DNA of 64,000 nt. Source: Waterburya agarophytonicola KI4 (GTDB lineage Bacteria; Cyanobacteriota; Cyanobacteriia; Cyanobacteriales; Xenococcaceae). The stretch spans positions 1-64,000 of the forward strand of contig NZ_JADWDC010000022.1 of NCBI RefSeq assembly GCF_020640915.1, read 5' to 3'. Below, piece by piece: positions 19,260 to 27,392 of the stretch (positions within the stretch are counted from its first letter, which is position 1; each line of letters opens with the position of its first letter). A program made the translations under genes and the position numbers. The notes beneath the pieces are model-generated. The model made no database searches. It was not told where the DNA came from and was given only the letters and a program-made list of their open reading frames with translations.

Positions 19260-22166
19260 TTAATTACTTTTTTTAAACATAGCCTGGCTTTTACCAGTCA
19301 TGAGCTTTATAACATCATTACTATTTAAGGGCTGTTTTAAGTAATATCCTTGACCGTATTCACAAAGAATACCTTTTACTTTATTTAATTGAGGTATATT
19401 TTCAATTCCAGTTGCAGTAATTTCTAGGCCATAGTTTTCTATATCGATTATAATATCTTGCAGAACTTCCCAAGCCTGATGCTCTTGTTCGATTCGTGAC
19501 ATCAAGTGTCGGTCTATTTTGACGCGATCAAATTCTCGGTAAAGCAAATTTGGTTGAACGCGACCATATAAAGATGCAACTCTGCCAAAGTTATCAATTT
19601 GTAGTTGAATTCCCAATCTTTTTAACTGGGGCAAAACATTCATTGCTACTTGAGGACTTTCTCCCAATAGATATTCTGATATCTCTAAAGAAATTAATTT
19701 AGGATTGATTTCGTGTTTATCCAAGTTATAACTTAAATGCTTAACCAAACTATTTTGCAATATTCCTTGGCTAGGAATATTAATACTAATGCCAACATCT
19801 GATGCAAAACTAGAATTTTCTTGCCAAGATTTTAACTGCATACATACAGCTTCAACAATCCAACGTTCAATAGGAACAAGTAAACCTGATTCTTCAGCTG
19901 CGCCCATAAATTTTTGGGGCATAATTAAACCAAATTCTGGATGATTCCAGCGGAGTAAAGCTTCAAACTCTTTTATTTTACCAGTCTGAAGATTCATTAC
20001 AGGTTGATAATAAAGGCTGAATTCTTGATTTTCTAATGCGTGTTTCAATCCTTCGTCTAGCTCTGTTGAGGTTAATCGGTTAGATGAGGTGGAATGGGGT
20101 AAGCTCAACTGAGAGGCAAAATCACCAAAATCACTTTCTGAAATAGCAGTTATAGGATTTAGATCGCAAGTTTGACTGATAATTTTCTCTAAGTTATCTT
20201 GAGCGAGTTCTATATTAATTTGTTGATATTTGGTTTTGTATCCTACTACTAATCGATCTAGTAGGAATACGATTAAATTGGTGTCGTTTTTCTGCGCTGC
20301 TTCGCACAAAATATCTATACTCAAGTCAAAGTTTTGCGGAACAATTCGGCTGGCATTTTTAACAACTAAAACCTTTTCGTGAGAAGTACTTTCATATTCT
20401 TCTCCTTCTACTAGTAACTCTTCATAAAGTTTTTCACCTGGTCGCAATCCCGTAAAGACGATCTCAATATCTTTACCAACTTCATATCCAGAAAGGTGAA
20501 TTAAATCTTTAGCCAAGTCAACAATTTTGACTGGTTGACCCATATTGAGCATAAAGATTTGGCCTTGACTATTTTTATTGCTTAAAACAGAAGCCTGTAG
20601 CACTAACTGCACCGCTTCGGGAATAGTCATAAAGTAGCGAGTAATTTCGGGATGGGTGATGGTTACAGGACCACCTTTGGCTATTTGCTGTTTGAACGTA
20701 GGAACTACACTACCTCGACTGCCTAAAACATTACCAAAGCGTACCACAGCATACGGTCTACCGCTAATTTGAGCAGCTTTTAAGACTAACATTTCAGCAG
20801 TCCGCTTACTCGCTCCCATGACGTTGGTAGGGTTAACTGCCTTGTCAGTAGAAATCATGACAAAGTTGCCCACATTGTATTTGATGGCGAGATCTAAAAG
20901 ATTTTTTGTCCCCATCACATTGTTGGTGATAGCCTCGGGGGGATTAAGCTCCATAAGAGGTACGTGCTTGTGAGCGGCTGCGTGAAATACGATATCTGGC
21001 TTATAGGTACGAAAAGCGTTTTCTACTCTATCTTTGATTCGGAGGTCGGCAATAAATGGAATCAACTCAGTTAACTCTTTGTCTGGTTGTTCTTGTTGTT
21101 TGAGTATTTGTAATACTTGATCTAGTTCTTGTCTAATGTTAAAGATAGAGTTTTCGCCATGTCCGAGCAAGATTATTTGAGAGGGACGACAACGGAAGAT
21201 TTGACGACATAACTCGCTACCAATTGACCCTCCTGCACCAGTAATCAGAACTTTTTTACCTTCTAACAGCTTAAAAACGCCTTGGGCATCGGTTTGAATT
21301 GGTTCACGACGCAACAAATCTTCAATTTTGACTTCTCTAAGGGTATTGACTTTATTACTATTATCAAGAATTTCGTTGGTAGCTGGCAATGTATTAACAG
21401 CAACGCCAATTGCTTGACAGACATCAACAATTTCTCGAATCACCTTACCCGAAGTGGTAGGCATGGCAATTACTACTTGACGAATGTTCTGGGCAGCTAC
21501 TATTTCAGGAATTTGGAAGCGGTTGCCAACTACAGGAAGTCCTTGAATATTTAAGCCTTTTTTCTGAGAGTTATCATCAACAAAGGCAATAGGATTGAAT
21601 CCTAGTTTTGGGTTACGACGCATTTCTTGAAGGATAGATACTCCTGCATCTCCTGCTCCTACAATTAAAACGCGATCGCGTCGATAAAAGTTCTTATTTT
21701 GCTGTTTTTTTCTTTCGGCTGCTCTAATACTAAAGCGAACACCTCCAATTAATATGAAAGTGAGAATACCGTCTAAAAGAGTTAAGGAGCGAGGTACTAA
21801 AAATCTTTCTAACTCTGTTATGTATTCTAAGACGCTTAAGATCATAGTATTGGCTACAACCGCACCCGCAGTTAAAACTGCAATTTGGGTTAATTCATCA
21901 ATACTCGCATATTTCCAATATCGTTTGTAGAATCCACCGAAGGTAAAGATTATTAATTTAACGCAAGAAAAGATAATAGTCGCAATAATCAAACCAGTGC
22001 GATATTGCCCTAAAATCATCAGATCGTCTAGTCGAAGAATGATACCCAACAAAGGTGTTATGGAAAAAATAAGCGCATCTAAAAGGAAAAAATGACGATT
22101 ATTTAATCCCAGTAATTTTTTATCTAAACTCTTTAAGTTTTTATCTATCGTTGTTTTAAATTTCAT
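19260..22166 (-). CDS. CapD/FlaA1-type nucleotide-sugar dehydratase fused to a degenerate EAL domain
   Basis: A 968-residue protein. Residues about 25-145 hold four membrane helices; 160-290 a Rossmann-like domain starting RVLIVGAGDAG. Residues about 300-600 are a membrane-anchored 4,6-dehydratase/epimerase domain with VLITGAGGSIGSE (near 307), HAAAHKHVPLME and ISTDKAVNPTNVMGASKR (near 435). So far this is a typical FlaA1/CapD/PglF protein acting on UDP-HexNAc. A linker of about 100 residues follows, then a C-terminal EAL domain (about 705-960). EFEALLRW (near 733) and KIDR are kept. The usual DDFGTG is DNFGRV (near 858), and the usual AEGVE is ATGIE (near 918), so phosphodiesterase activity is doubtful. 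The domain may bind c-di-GMP or a partner. A good ribosome site (AAGGAAC) precedes ATG at 22166. Confidence 0.9.
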   Translation of the reverse strand: MKFKTTIDKNLKSLDKKLLGLNNRHFFLLDALIFSITPLLGIILRLDDLMILGQYRTGLIIATIIFSCVKLIIFTFGGFYKRYWKYASIDELTQIAVLTAGAVVANTMILSVLEYITELERFLVPRSLTLLDGILTFILIGGVRFSIRAAERKKQQNKNFYRRDRVLIVGAGDAGVSILQEMRRNPKLGFNPIAFVDDNSQKKGLNIQGLPVVGNRFQIPEIVAAQNIRQVVIAMPTTSGKVIREIVDVCQAIGVAVNTLPATNEILDNSNKVNTLREVKIEDLLRREPIQTDAQGVFKLLEGKKVLITGAGGSIGSELCRQIFRCRPSQIILLGHGENSIFNIRQELDQVLQILKQQEQPDKELTELIPFIADLRIKDRVENAFRTYKPDIVFHAAAHKHVPLMELNPPEAITNNVMGTKNLLDLAIKYNVGNFVMISTDKAVNPTNVMGASKRTAEMLVLKAAQISGRPYAVVRFGNVLGSRGSVVPTFKQQIAKGGPVTITHPEITRYFMTIPEAVQLVLQASVLSNKNSQGQIFMLNMGQPVKIVDLAKDLIHLSGYEVGKDIEIVFTGLRPGEKLYEELLVEGEEYESTSHEKVLVVKNASRIVPQNFDLSIDILCEAAQKNDTNLIVFLLDRLVVGYKTKYQQINIELAQDNLEKIISQTCDLNPITAISESDFGDFASQLSLPHSTSSNRLTSTELDEGLKHALENQEFSLYYQPVMNLQTGKIKEFEALLRWNHPEFGLIMPQKFMGAAEESGLLVPIERWIVEAVCMQLKSWQENSSFASDVGISINIPSQGILQNSLVKHLSYNLDKHEINPKLISLEISEYLLGESPQVAMNVLPQLKRLGIQLQIDNFGRVASLYGRVQPNLLYREFDRVKIDRHLMSRIEQEHQAWEVLQDIIIDIENYGLEITATGIENIPQLNKVKGILCEYGQGYYLKQPLNSNDVIKLMTGKSQAMFKKSN

Positions 22167-22784
22167 CTTTTGTTCCTTTTAAACTTTAAAACTTTCAAAC
22201 TTTATATTTATCTATAATCTGATTTTACGGTGTATTCCAAAATTGCTTTGTGATCTTGTCAAGTGACATTTGGTTATTAAACAAGCAAAAAGCTCAATTG
22301 AAATTATTAAGTAGAATTTGACAATTTTGAACATTCCTATTTACATAAGCTTTGAAGGATGTTGTAGGTAAATAAAAAAGTATATGTTTTAAGTCATAAA
22401 TATCTCGATTGCTTAAATAAACTGTAACTTCATTGCATTATCAATCATAATATCTAATCTGCTTTTATAAGTATATACTCGTAAACTTCATCTTCTTTAT
22501 TAAGAATTTTTCTTAATAAATCAAAGATTTATGATGATGAGATAAAGTAACAAAAGCTTTAAATATCCTTGATTTTAGGTACTTTATCAGTATTGACTGT
22601 AAAATATTATGCTTACAATTTGTATTTAAAGTATCAATATGAATTTTTGATGTTTTTTTTCAAAGGAATTAGAGTGAAAAAATCATCACAAAGCCTTAAC
22701 TGAAAAATCATCACAACTTGATTTGAGATAACTAAAATTTCATCAAAGTTTCACAAAATTTTCTGGGTTGTTTTGGTGTGGTAA
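22167..22784. other. long AT-rich intergenic region with short direct repeats
   Basis: A 618-bp gap upstream of the dehydratase-EAL gene and downstream of the ABC1 kinase gene. It presumably holds the dehydratase-EAL promoter. Two near-identical copies of GAAAAATCATCACAA occur at about 22677-22692 and 22702-22716, 26 bp apart. No open frame or structured RNA was recognised. Confidence 0.5.
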
Positions 22785-24434
22785 CTATTTAAGTTTTCCC
22801 GATCGCAAAATACTAATTATGAGCCAAATTCCCAACAAACTAGCTACAGCAAAAAGCACGTTACTTAAAATGGATACTTGAGTAGTGGGGGAACCTGTAG
22901 AGATAATGGCTGCCCCCATAATTAGAGAACCAACTAAAATACTAAAAGAAAGACGGTTGGCTGAATCTTCTAGGCTAAGAGCTAGAATATCGAGTCGAGC
23001 AATATCTATATTCCACTTGAGAGTTTCTGAAGTGATGCGGTCTAATAATAACTCTACTAAACGAGGAGATCGCAATGAAAGACTTTTTAAATCTAAACCT
23101 ATGCGTAATAGAGTCTCTGCGGGTCTTTCTCCCAAAAATTGACGGCGAAAAACATCTGCTATGAGGGGTCTAATTTGGTCTAATAAATTAATTTGAGGAT
23201 AAAAACCTCTGGCTACTCCTTCCAAATTGGCTATGGTTTTGGCATATAAACCCATATTGCTAGGAAGTCTAATCTTATTATTACGAGATACCTGTAAAAC
23301 TTCATAGATCACCTCGCTGAAGTTAATCTGAGAAATGCTGCGGTTATAGTACTTTCGCAGCATGCGATCGTAATCGTTAGTTAATCTGCTTAAATTAACT
23401 TTTTGACCGCCTTCAGCTAATTCTAAGGTCAATTGGCTACAGCGATGACCGTCCAAATCGACAATTGCTAACAGCATTTCTGTCAGAATCTGTTGAGTAC
23501 GAGGGTCTAAACGACCGACCATACCACAGTCGAGGATGGCGATCCGACCGTCTTGGAGATAAAAAATATTTCCTGGGTGGGGGTCAGCATGAAAAAAACC
23601 ATCAATATATACTTGTTTAAAAAAAGCTTTAAATAAAATGGTGGTAATTTCGCTGCGCTGGGTGGCTTCGTCTTTACTATCTCGAACTTGGGGTAATTTC
23701 GCCTGTAAAAGAGGAACTCCGTCCAACCACTCGATAGTTAATAGTTTGGTAGTAGTTAGATTGTTATAAACCTGGGGAATGACCAATTTTGAAGAATCAA
23801 ACCACTTGCTGTTTATAAGATTAGTGCGTAACTGTTCGGTATATTCCGCTTCACTAGTAAAATCCAATTCTGCTTGGAGAGCATTACTAAACTCCTCTGC
23901 CAAACCAACAATATCAAAGTTTTTGCCGAATTCAGTGCGAGAAGCTAGTTCTGCCAGACTTTTAATCAAGGAAATATCTTGAGCAACTATAACTTCAATC
24001 CCAGGACGCTGTACTTTTAGAGCCACTTGCTGTCCGTTGGTCAAAACAGCACGGTATACTTGACCGATAGAACCTGCTGCGATCGCATTTCGATCAATAT
24101 CGCTAAAAATCGACTCTAAGGGTTGGGATAACTCCTGTCTAATCAGACTTTCTACCTCCGACCAAGGTACGGGAGGAACATTCGCCTGAAGATCCGTTAG
24201 GGTATCTACGTAGCGTCCTGGAAGAATATCGGGGCGAGTTGAAAGTAATTGTCCCAACTTTACATATACTGGGCCTAATTCAATCAAGATGTTGCGTAAA
24301 ACTTCTGGAGATGGCAAACGGGGTTCGTCTGATTTATCTCCAGCCAATAATCCTCGTGCATAATCCCAACCATTACGAAAGACTACTTCAGCAATTTCTC
24401 TCTGACGAGAAGTGTTTTTAGTTAGAGCAAACAT
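22785..24434 (-). CDS. ABC1/UbiB-family atypical kinase (AarF-like)
   Basis: A 549-residue member of the ABC1 (UbiB/COQ8) family, which in cyanobacteria and plastids is tied to prenylquinone and tocopherol metabolism. The diagnostic KxGQ motif is in VYVKLGQLLSTRPDILP (near residue 55). The Ala-rich loop is AAGSIGQVYRA, the catalytic loop HADPHPGNIF, and the metal-binding motif DCG in AILDCGMVGRL. Two membrane helices form the C-terminus (about 490-545). Length and motif order are normal. The substrate is not known from sequence. Confidence 0.92.
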   Translation of the reverse strand: MFALTKNTSRQREIAEVVFRNGWDYARGLLAGDKSDEPRLPSPEVLRNILIELGPVYVKLGQLLSTRPDILPGRYVDTLTDLQANVPPVPWSEVESLIRQELSQPLESIFSDIDRNAIAAGSIGQVYRAVLTNGQQVALKVQRPGIEVIVAQDISLIKSLAELASRTEFGKNFDIVGLAEEFSNALQAELDFTSEAEYTEQLRTNLINSKWFDSSKLVIPQVYNNLTTTKLLTIEWLDGVPLLQAKLPQVRDSKDEATQRSEITTILFKAFFKQVYIDGFFHADPHPGNIFYLQDGRIAILDCGMVGRLDPRTQQILTEMLLAIVDLDGHRCSQLTLELAEGGQKVNLSRLTNDYDRMLRKYYNRSISQINFSEVIYEVLQVSRNNKIRLPSNMGLYAKTIANLEGVARGFYPQINLLDQIRPLIADVFRRQFLGERPAETLLRIGLDLKSLSLRSPRLVELLLDRITSETLKWNIDIARLDILALSLEDSANRLSFSILVGSLIMGAAIISTGSPTTQVSILSNVLFAVASLLGIWLIISILRSGKLK

Positions 24435-24471
24435 TTAGATTTTCAATAGATAGCCTATTTTCCCCTATAAG

Positions 24472-25419
24472 TTATAACGCAGCAAAGCGATCGGTTGCTT
24501 GAATTAGAGCATCTTTAATTCCTGGTTCGGATACAGAGTGTCCTGCATCTGGGATGACAATAAATTCAGCTTCTTGCCAAGCCTGATGTAGTTCCCAAGC
24601 ACTCTTCATCGGGCAAACAACATCGTATCTTCCCTGAACAATTACTCCTGGCAGATGCCGAATGCGGTCGATATTTTCTAGAAGTAGATTTTCTCGTTCA
24701 AAAAAGCCTTTATGAACAAAATAGTGACATTCAATTCGAGCAAACGCTTCAGCAAATTCTGCCATGGCAAAACGCTCTTTACTAGCGGATGAGGGAATTA
24801 ATTTACTAGTGCTGGCTTCCCACACAGACCAAGCTTTTGCTGCTGCGAGTCGAGTCTGTTTGTCTTCACTAGTCAGTCTTCGATAAAAAGCCGATAGCAA
24901 ATCGTGTCTCTCTTCTGGGGGAATGGGTTGGAGATATTCCTCCCAAGCATCGGGATAAATATAGCTCGCTCCTTCTTGATAAAACCAGCGAATTTCGGAG
25001 GTTCGCAACATAAATATGCCTCGCAGAATTAAACCCTTGCAGCTATCGGGGTGAGTCTGACTATAGGCTAGAGCTAAAGTACTACCCCAGCTACCACCAA
25101 AAACCACCCATTTTTCGATGTTTAGATGCTTGCGTAACTTTTCAATATCACTAACTAAGTCCCAGGTAGTATTTTCTTTTAGTTCGGCATAAGGTGTACT
25201 TTGACCGCAACCCCGTTGGGCAAAAATTACGATCCGCCACTCCTGGGGGTCAAAATATTGACGATACATCGGTACTATACCCCCTCCAGGGCCTCCATGA
25301 AGAAAGATGACTGGTTTTCCTTGAGGGTTTCCTGATTCTTCGTAATGAATTGTATGGAGTTGAGAAACCTTTAATTTGCCTTTACTGTAGGGTTCTACGG
25401 GTGGATATAAATCTCTCAT
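24472..25419 (-). CDS. pip: proline iminopeptidase
   Basis: A 315-residue alpha/beta hydrolase (peptidase family S33) that removes N-terminal proline from peptides. The oxyanion-hole segment is HGGPGGG (near residue 41). The nucleophile elbow is GGSWGS (near 108). QGRYDVVCPMKSA carries the acid and DAGHSVSEPG the catalytic His near the C-terminus. The N-terminus MRDLYPPVEPY is typical of the family. It lies 37 bp upstream of the ABC1 kinase in the same direction, possibly co-transcribed. Confidence 0.95.
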   Translation of the reverse strand: MRDLYPPVEPYSKGKLKVSQLHTIHYEESGNPQGKPVIFLHGGPGGGIVPMYRQYFDPQEWRIVIFAQRGCGQSTPYAELKENTTWDLVSDIEKLRKHLNIEKWVVFGGSWGSTLALAYSQTHPDSCKGLILRGIFMLRTSEIRWFYQEGASYIYPDAWEEYLQPIPPEERHDLLSAFYRRLTSEDKQTRLAAAKAWSVWEASTSKLIPSSASKERFAMAEFAEAFARIECHYFVHKGFFERENLLLENIDRIRHLPGVIVQGRYDVVCPMKSAWELHQAWQEAEFIVIPDAGHSVSEPGIKDALIQATDRFAAL

Positions 25420-25495
25420 TTATTAGACTTTGCCTGGGTAATATACGACAATCAAAACGTTACTTGCGATCGATCATTAGAAGTTATAACCTCTG

Positions 25496-26117
25496 ATGTC
25501 TAATATTACTAAATTACTTACGCCCCATATTCAAGATTTAGGGGGATTTAATGCCCGTCGTATTTTGCCCCATGACGAATATTCAATGGTTGGGTCGTTT
25601 ATTTTCTTCGACCATTTGGGCCCTGCAACTTTTCCCCCAGGCACAGGAGTCGATGTGCGTCCTCATCCCCACATCAATTTAGCTACGGTAACTTATTTGT
25701 TTGAAGGGGCATTATTACACCGAGATAGTTTGGGATCTGTCAGAGAAATTAGGCCAGGTGCAGTTAATTGGATGACTGCGGGTAAAGGTATTGTTCATTC
25801 AGAAAGAACTCCCGAGAGCGATCGCGATGTTGAAAGTACCCTCCACGCAATCCAAGTTTGGGTAGCTTTACCTGAAGAGGCGGAAGAAATCGAACCCAGT
25901 TTTGCTCATTACTCTTGTGACGACATTCCTAACTGGACAGCAAATGGTGTAAAGATTGCTTTAATCTGTAGGCAAGCGTTATAAGTGGTGGAACTTTGTT
26001 TCTAGTCGCAAATCAAGAATCGAACAAGCCAAACAGGATTGGCAAGGGAGTAAATTCGACTCTGTACCAGAAGAAACCGAATTTATTCCTCTACCCGAAG
26101 ATATTGCACCACTGTAA
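25496..26117 (+). pseudogene. pirin family gene with internal deletion
   Basis: Frame 2 from ATG 25496 encodes 162 residues that match the N-terminal cupin of pirin: GGFNARRILPH, FFDHLGPATF, DVRPHPHINLATVTYLFEG, RPGAVNWMTAGKGIVHSER and HAIQVWVALP. It then ends early at 25984 after ALICRQAL. Immediately downstream, frame 3 reads [20 protein letters not shown] and ends [12 protein letters not shown] at 26117, the conserved pirin C-terminus. The roughly 70-80 residues that normally lie between, most of the second cupin, are absent. A frameshift alone cannot explain this; an out-of-frame deletion can. The metal-binding His residues of the first cupin remain, so a truncated product is possible but unlikely to be a normal pirin. 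Confidence 0.8.
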
Positions 26118-26166
26118 TTTTTTATTAGAAATTGCTAGGAAGTAGGACTTAAAAAGTCCTCGTTCC

Positions 26167-26445
26167 TCATTCTTCATTTACCTTAACCGAACCCAATTGT
26201 TGCTTCACATCGTCGATAGCCAAGTTCAACTGAGCAATCTTATCTTCTAGACCATGACGAGCTAGTTCGATACTTTCGTCACTAGTAAAAGGAATTTCTC
26301 TACCACGTTGTAAAACTTCTGGATCTCGCTCTGAAATCTGCTTTTCGTTACGACTAGCTAATACTGTACCCAGAATACCCCCCACTACACCGCCTACTAT
26401 CGAACCTATGATAAATCCACTACCGAAACCCTTTTGTTGACCCAT
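26167..26445 (-). CDS. small glycine-zipper membrane protein (YtxH-like)
   Basis: A 92-residue protein. Residues 8-30 form a Gly-rich hydrophobic helix (FIIGSIVGGVVGGILGTVLA), a glycine zipper as in YtxH-type proteins. A charged region follows, then a predicted amphipathic or coiled-coil helix (ELARHGLEDKIAQLNLAIDDVK). Such proteins are common in cyanobacteria and have no settled function. It stands alone between the pirin remnant and upp. Confidence 0.65.
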   Translation of the reverse strand: MGQQKGFGSGFIIGSIVGGVVGGILGTVLASRNEKQISERDPEVLQRGREIPFTSDESIELARHGLEDKIAQLNLAIDDVKQQLGSVKVNEE

Positions 26446-26623
26446 CGTAATTAAATATGGAATACTGCTTACTTAAACTACTATTCTGGCGTTGGTATTT
26501 GAAGTATTACGTATAAAGTACTTCTGTTCCTAGTCATTAGCTCTTAGCTATCAGCTATTTTGAGTTACTTAGCTGACGACAAAATCTAACTATCATAAAT
26601 TTATTTACCAACGCCCTATTATT

Positions 26624-27274
26624 CTAAGTCCCAAAAGAGCGATCGCCCGCATCTCCTAAACCTGGAACAATATATCCTTTGCTATTAAGTCCTTCATCAA
26701 TAATAGCGGTATAAATCTCTAACCCAGGATAATTTTTGCTCAACTGTCTTAGAGCTGGGGGTGCAGCCACAATTGAAATTATCCGAATAAGTTCTGGCGA
26801 CACTCCTCGACTGATAATCTCTTTCATTGCCATCATAATCGATCCTCCAGTAGCTAACATGGGTTCAAGGATGACAATTCTGGTTTGAGGAGCAAAGCGA
26901 TCGGGTAGTTTGTTTAGATAACAAGCAGGTTCAAGACTAGATTCGTCACGGACCAAACCTAAATGATAAATTGCTGCGGTTGGTATAACTTTTTGGGCTT
27001 CATCCAATAGTGCCAAACCTGCTCGCAATATAGGAACAATCCCAATAGGCGTTTGGGGGTTAACAAACGTGGCAGCACATTCAGTTAGGGGTGTCTGCAC
27101 CATTGTATCTACCGTTGGCAGCCAATTCCTAACAGCTTCATAAGTTAACCACCGACCCAGTTCGCTCATGGCACTTTTAAACAGTACAGGCGGTGTATTA
27201 ACGTCTCGTGCCACTGACAACCAATGTTTAATTAAAGGATGTTCTGGGACGTAAACGCGCAATTGTAGAGTCAT
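26624..27274 (-). CDS. upp: uracil phosphoribosyltransferase
   Basis: A 216-residue salvage enzyme making UMP from uracil and PRPP. The PRPP-binding loop is VILEPMLATGGSIMMA. The C-terminal uracil-binding motif is YIVPGLGDAGDRSFGT. VPILRAGLALLDEA is also typical. The frame is open to 27313, but ATG at 27274 gives the family-like start MTLQLRVYVPEHPLI. The extra 13 residues upstream look uninformative. It follows the tyrosine autokinase in direction; separate promoters are likely. Confidence 0.95.
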   Translation of the reverse strand: MTLQLRVYVPEHPLIKHWLSVARDVNTPPVLFKSAMSELGRWLTYEAVRNWLPTVDTMVQTPLTECAATFVNPQTPIGIVPILRAGLALLDEAQKVIPTAAIYHLGLVRDESSLEPACYLNKLPDRFAPQTRIVILEPMLATGGSIMMAMKEIISRGVSPELIRIISIVAAPPALRQLSKNYPGLEIYTAIIDEGLNSKGYIVPGLGDAGDRSFGT

Positions 27275-27392
27275 AGTGGCAGTCTGAGCTTGTGCTGAAC
27301 AAAATAATGTCAAACGTTATGTTGGGTTGGCATTATCTAGTTATTCTACACAAATCTGTGTCTTCAGCTAGCAAGTTGACAGTATCTAGAGC

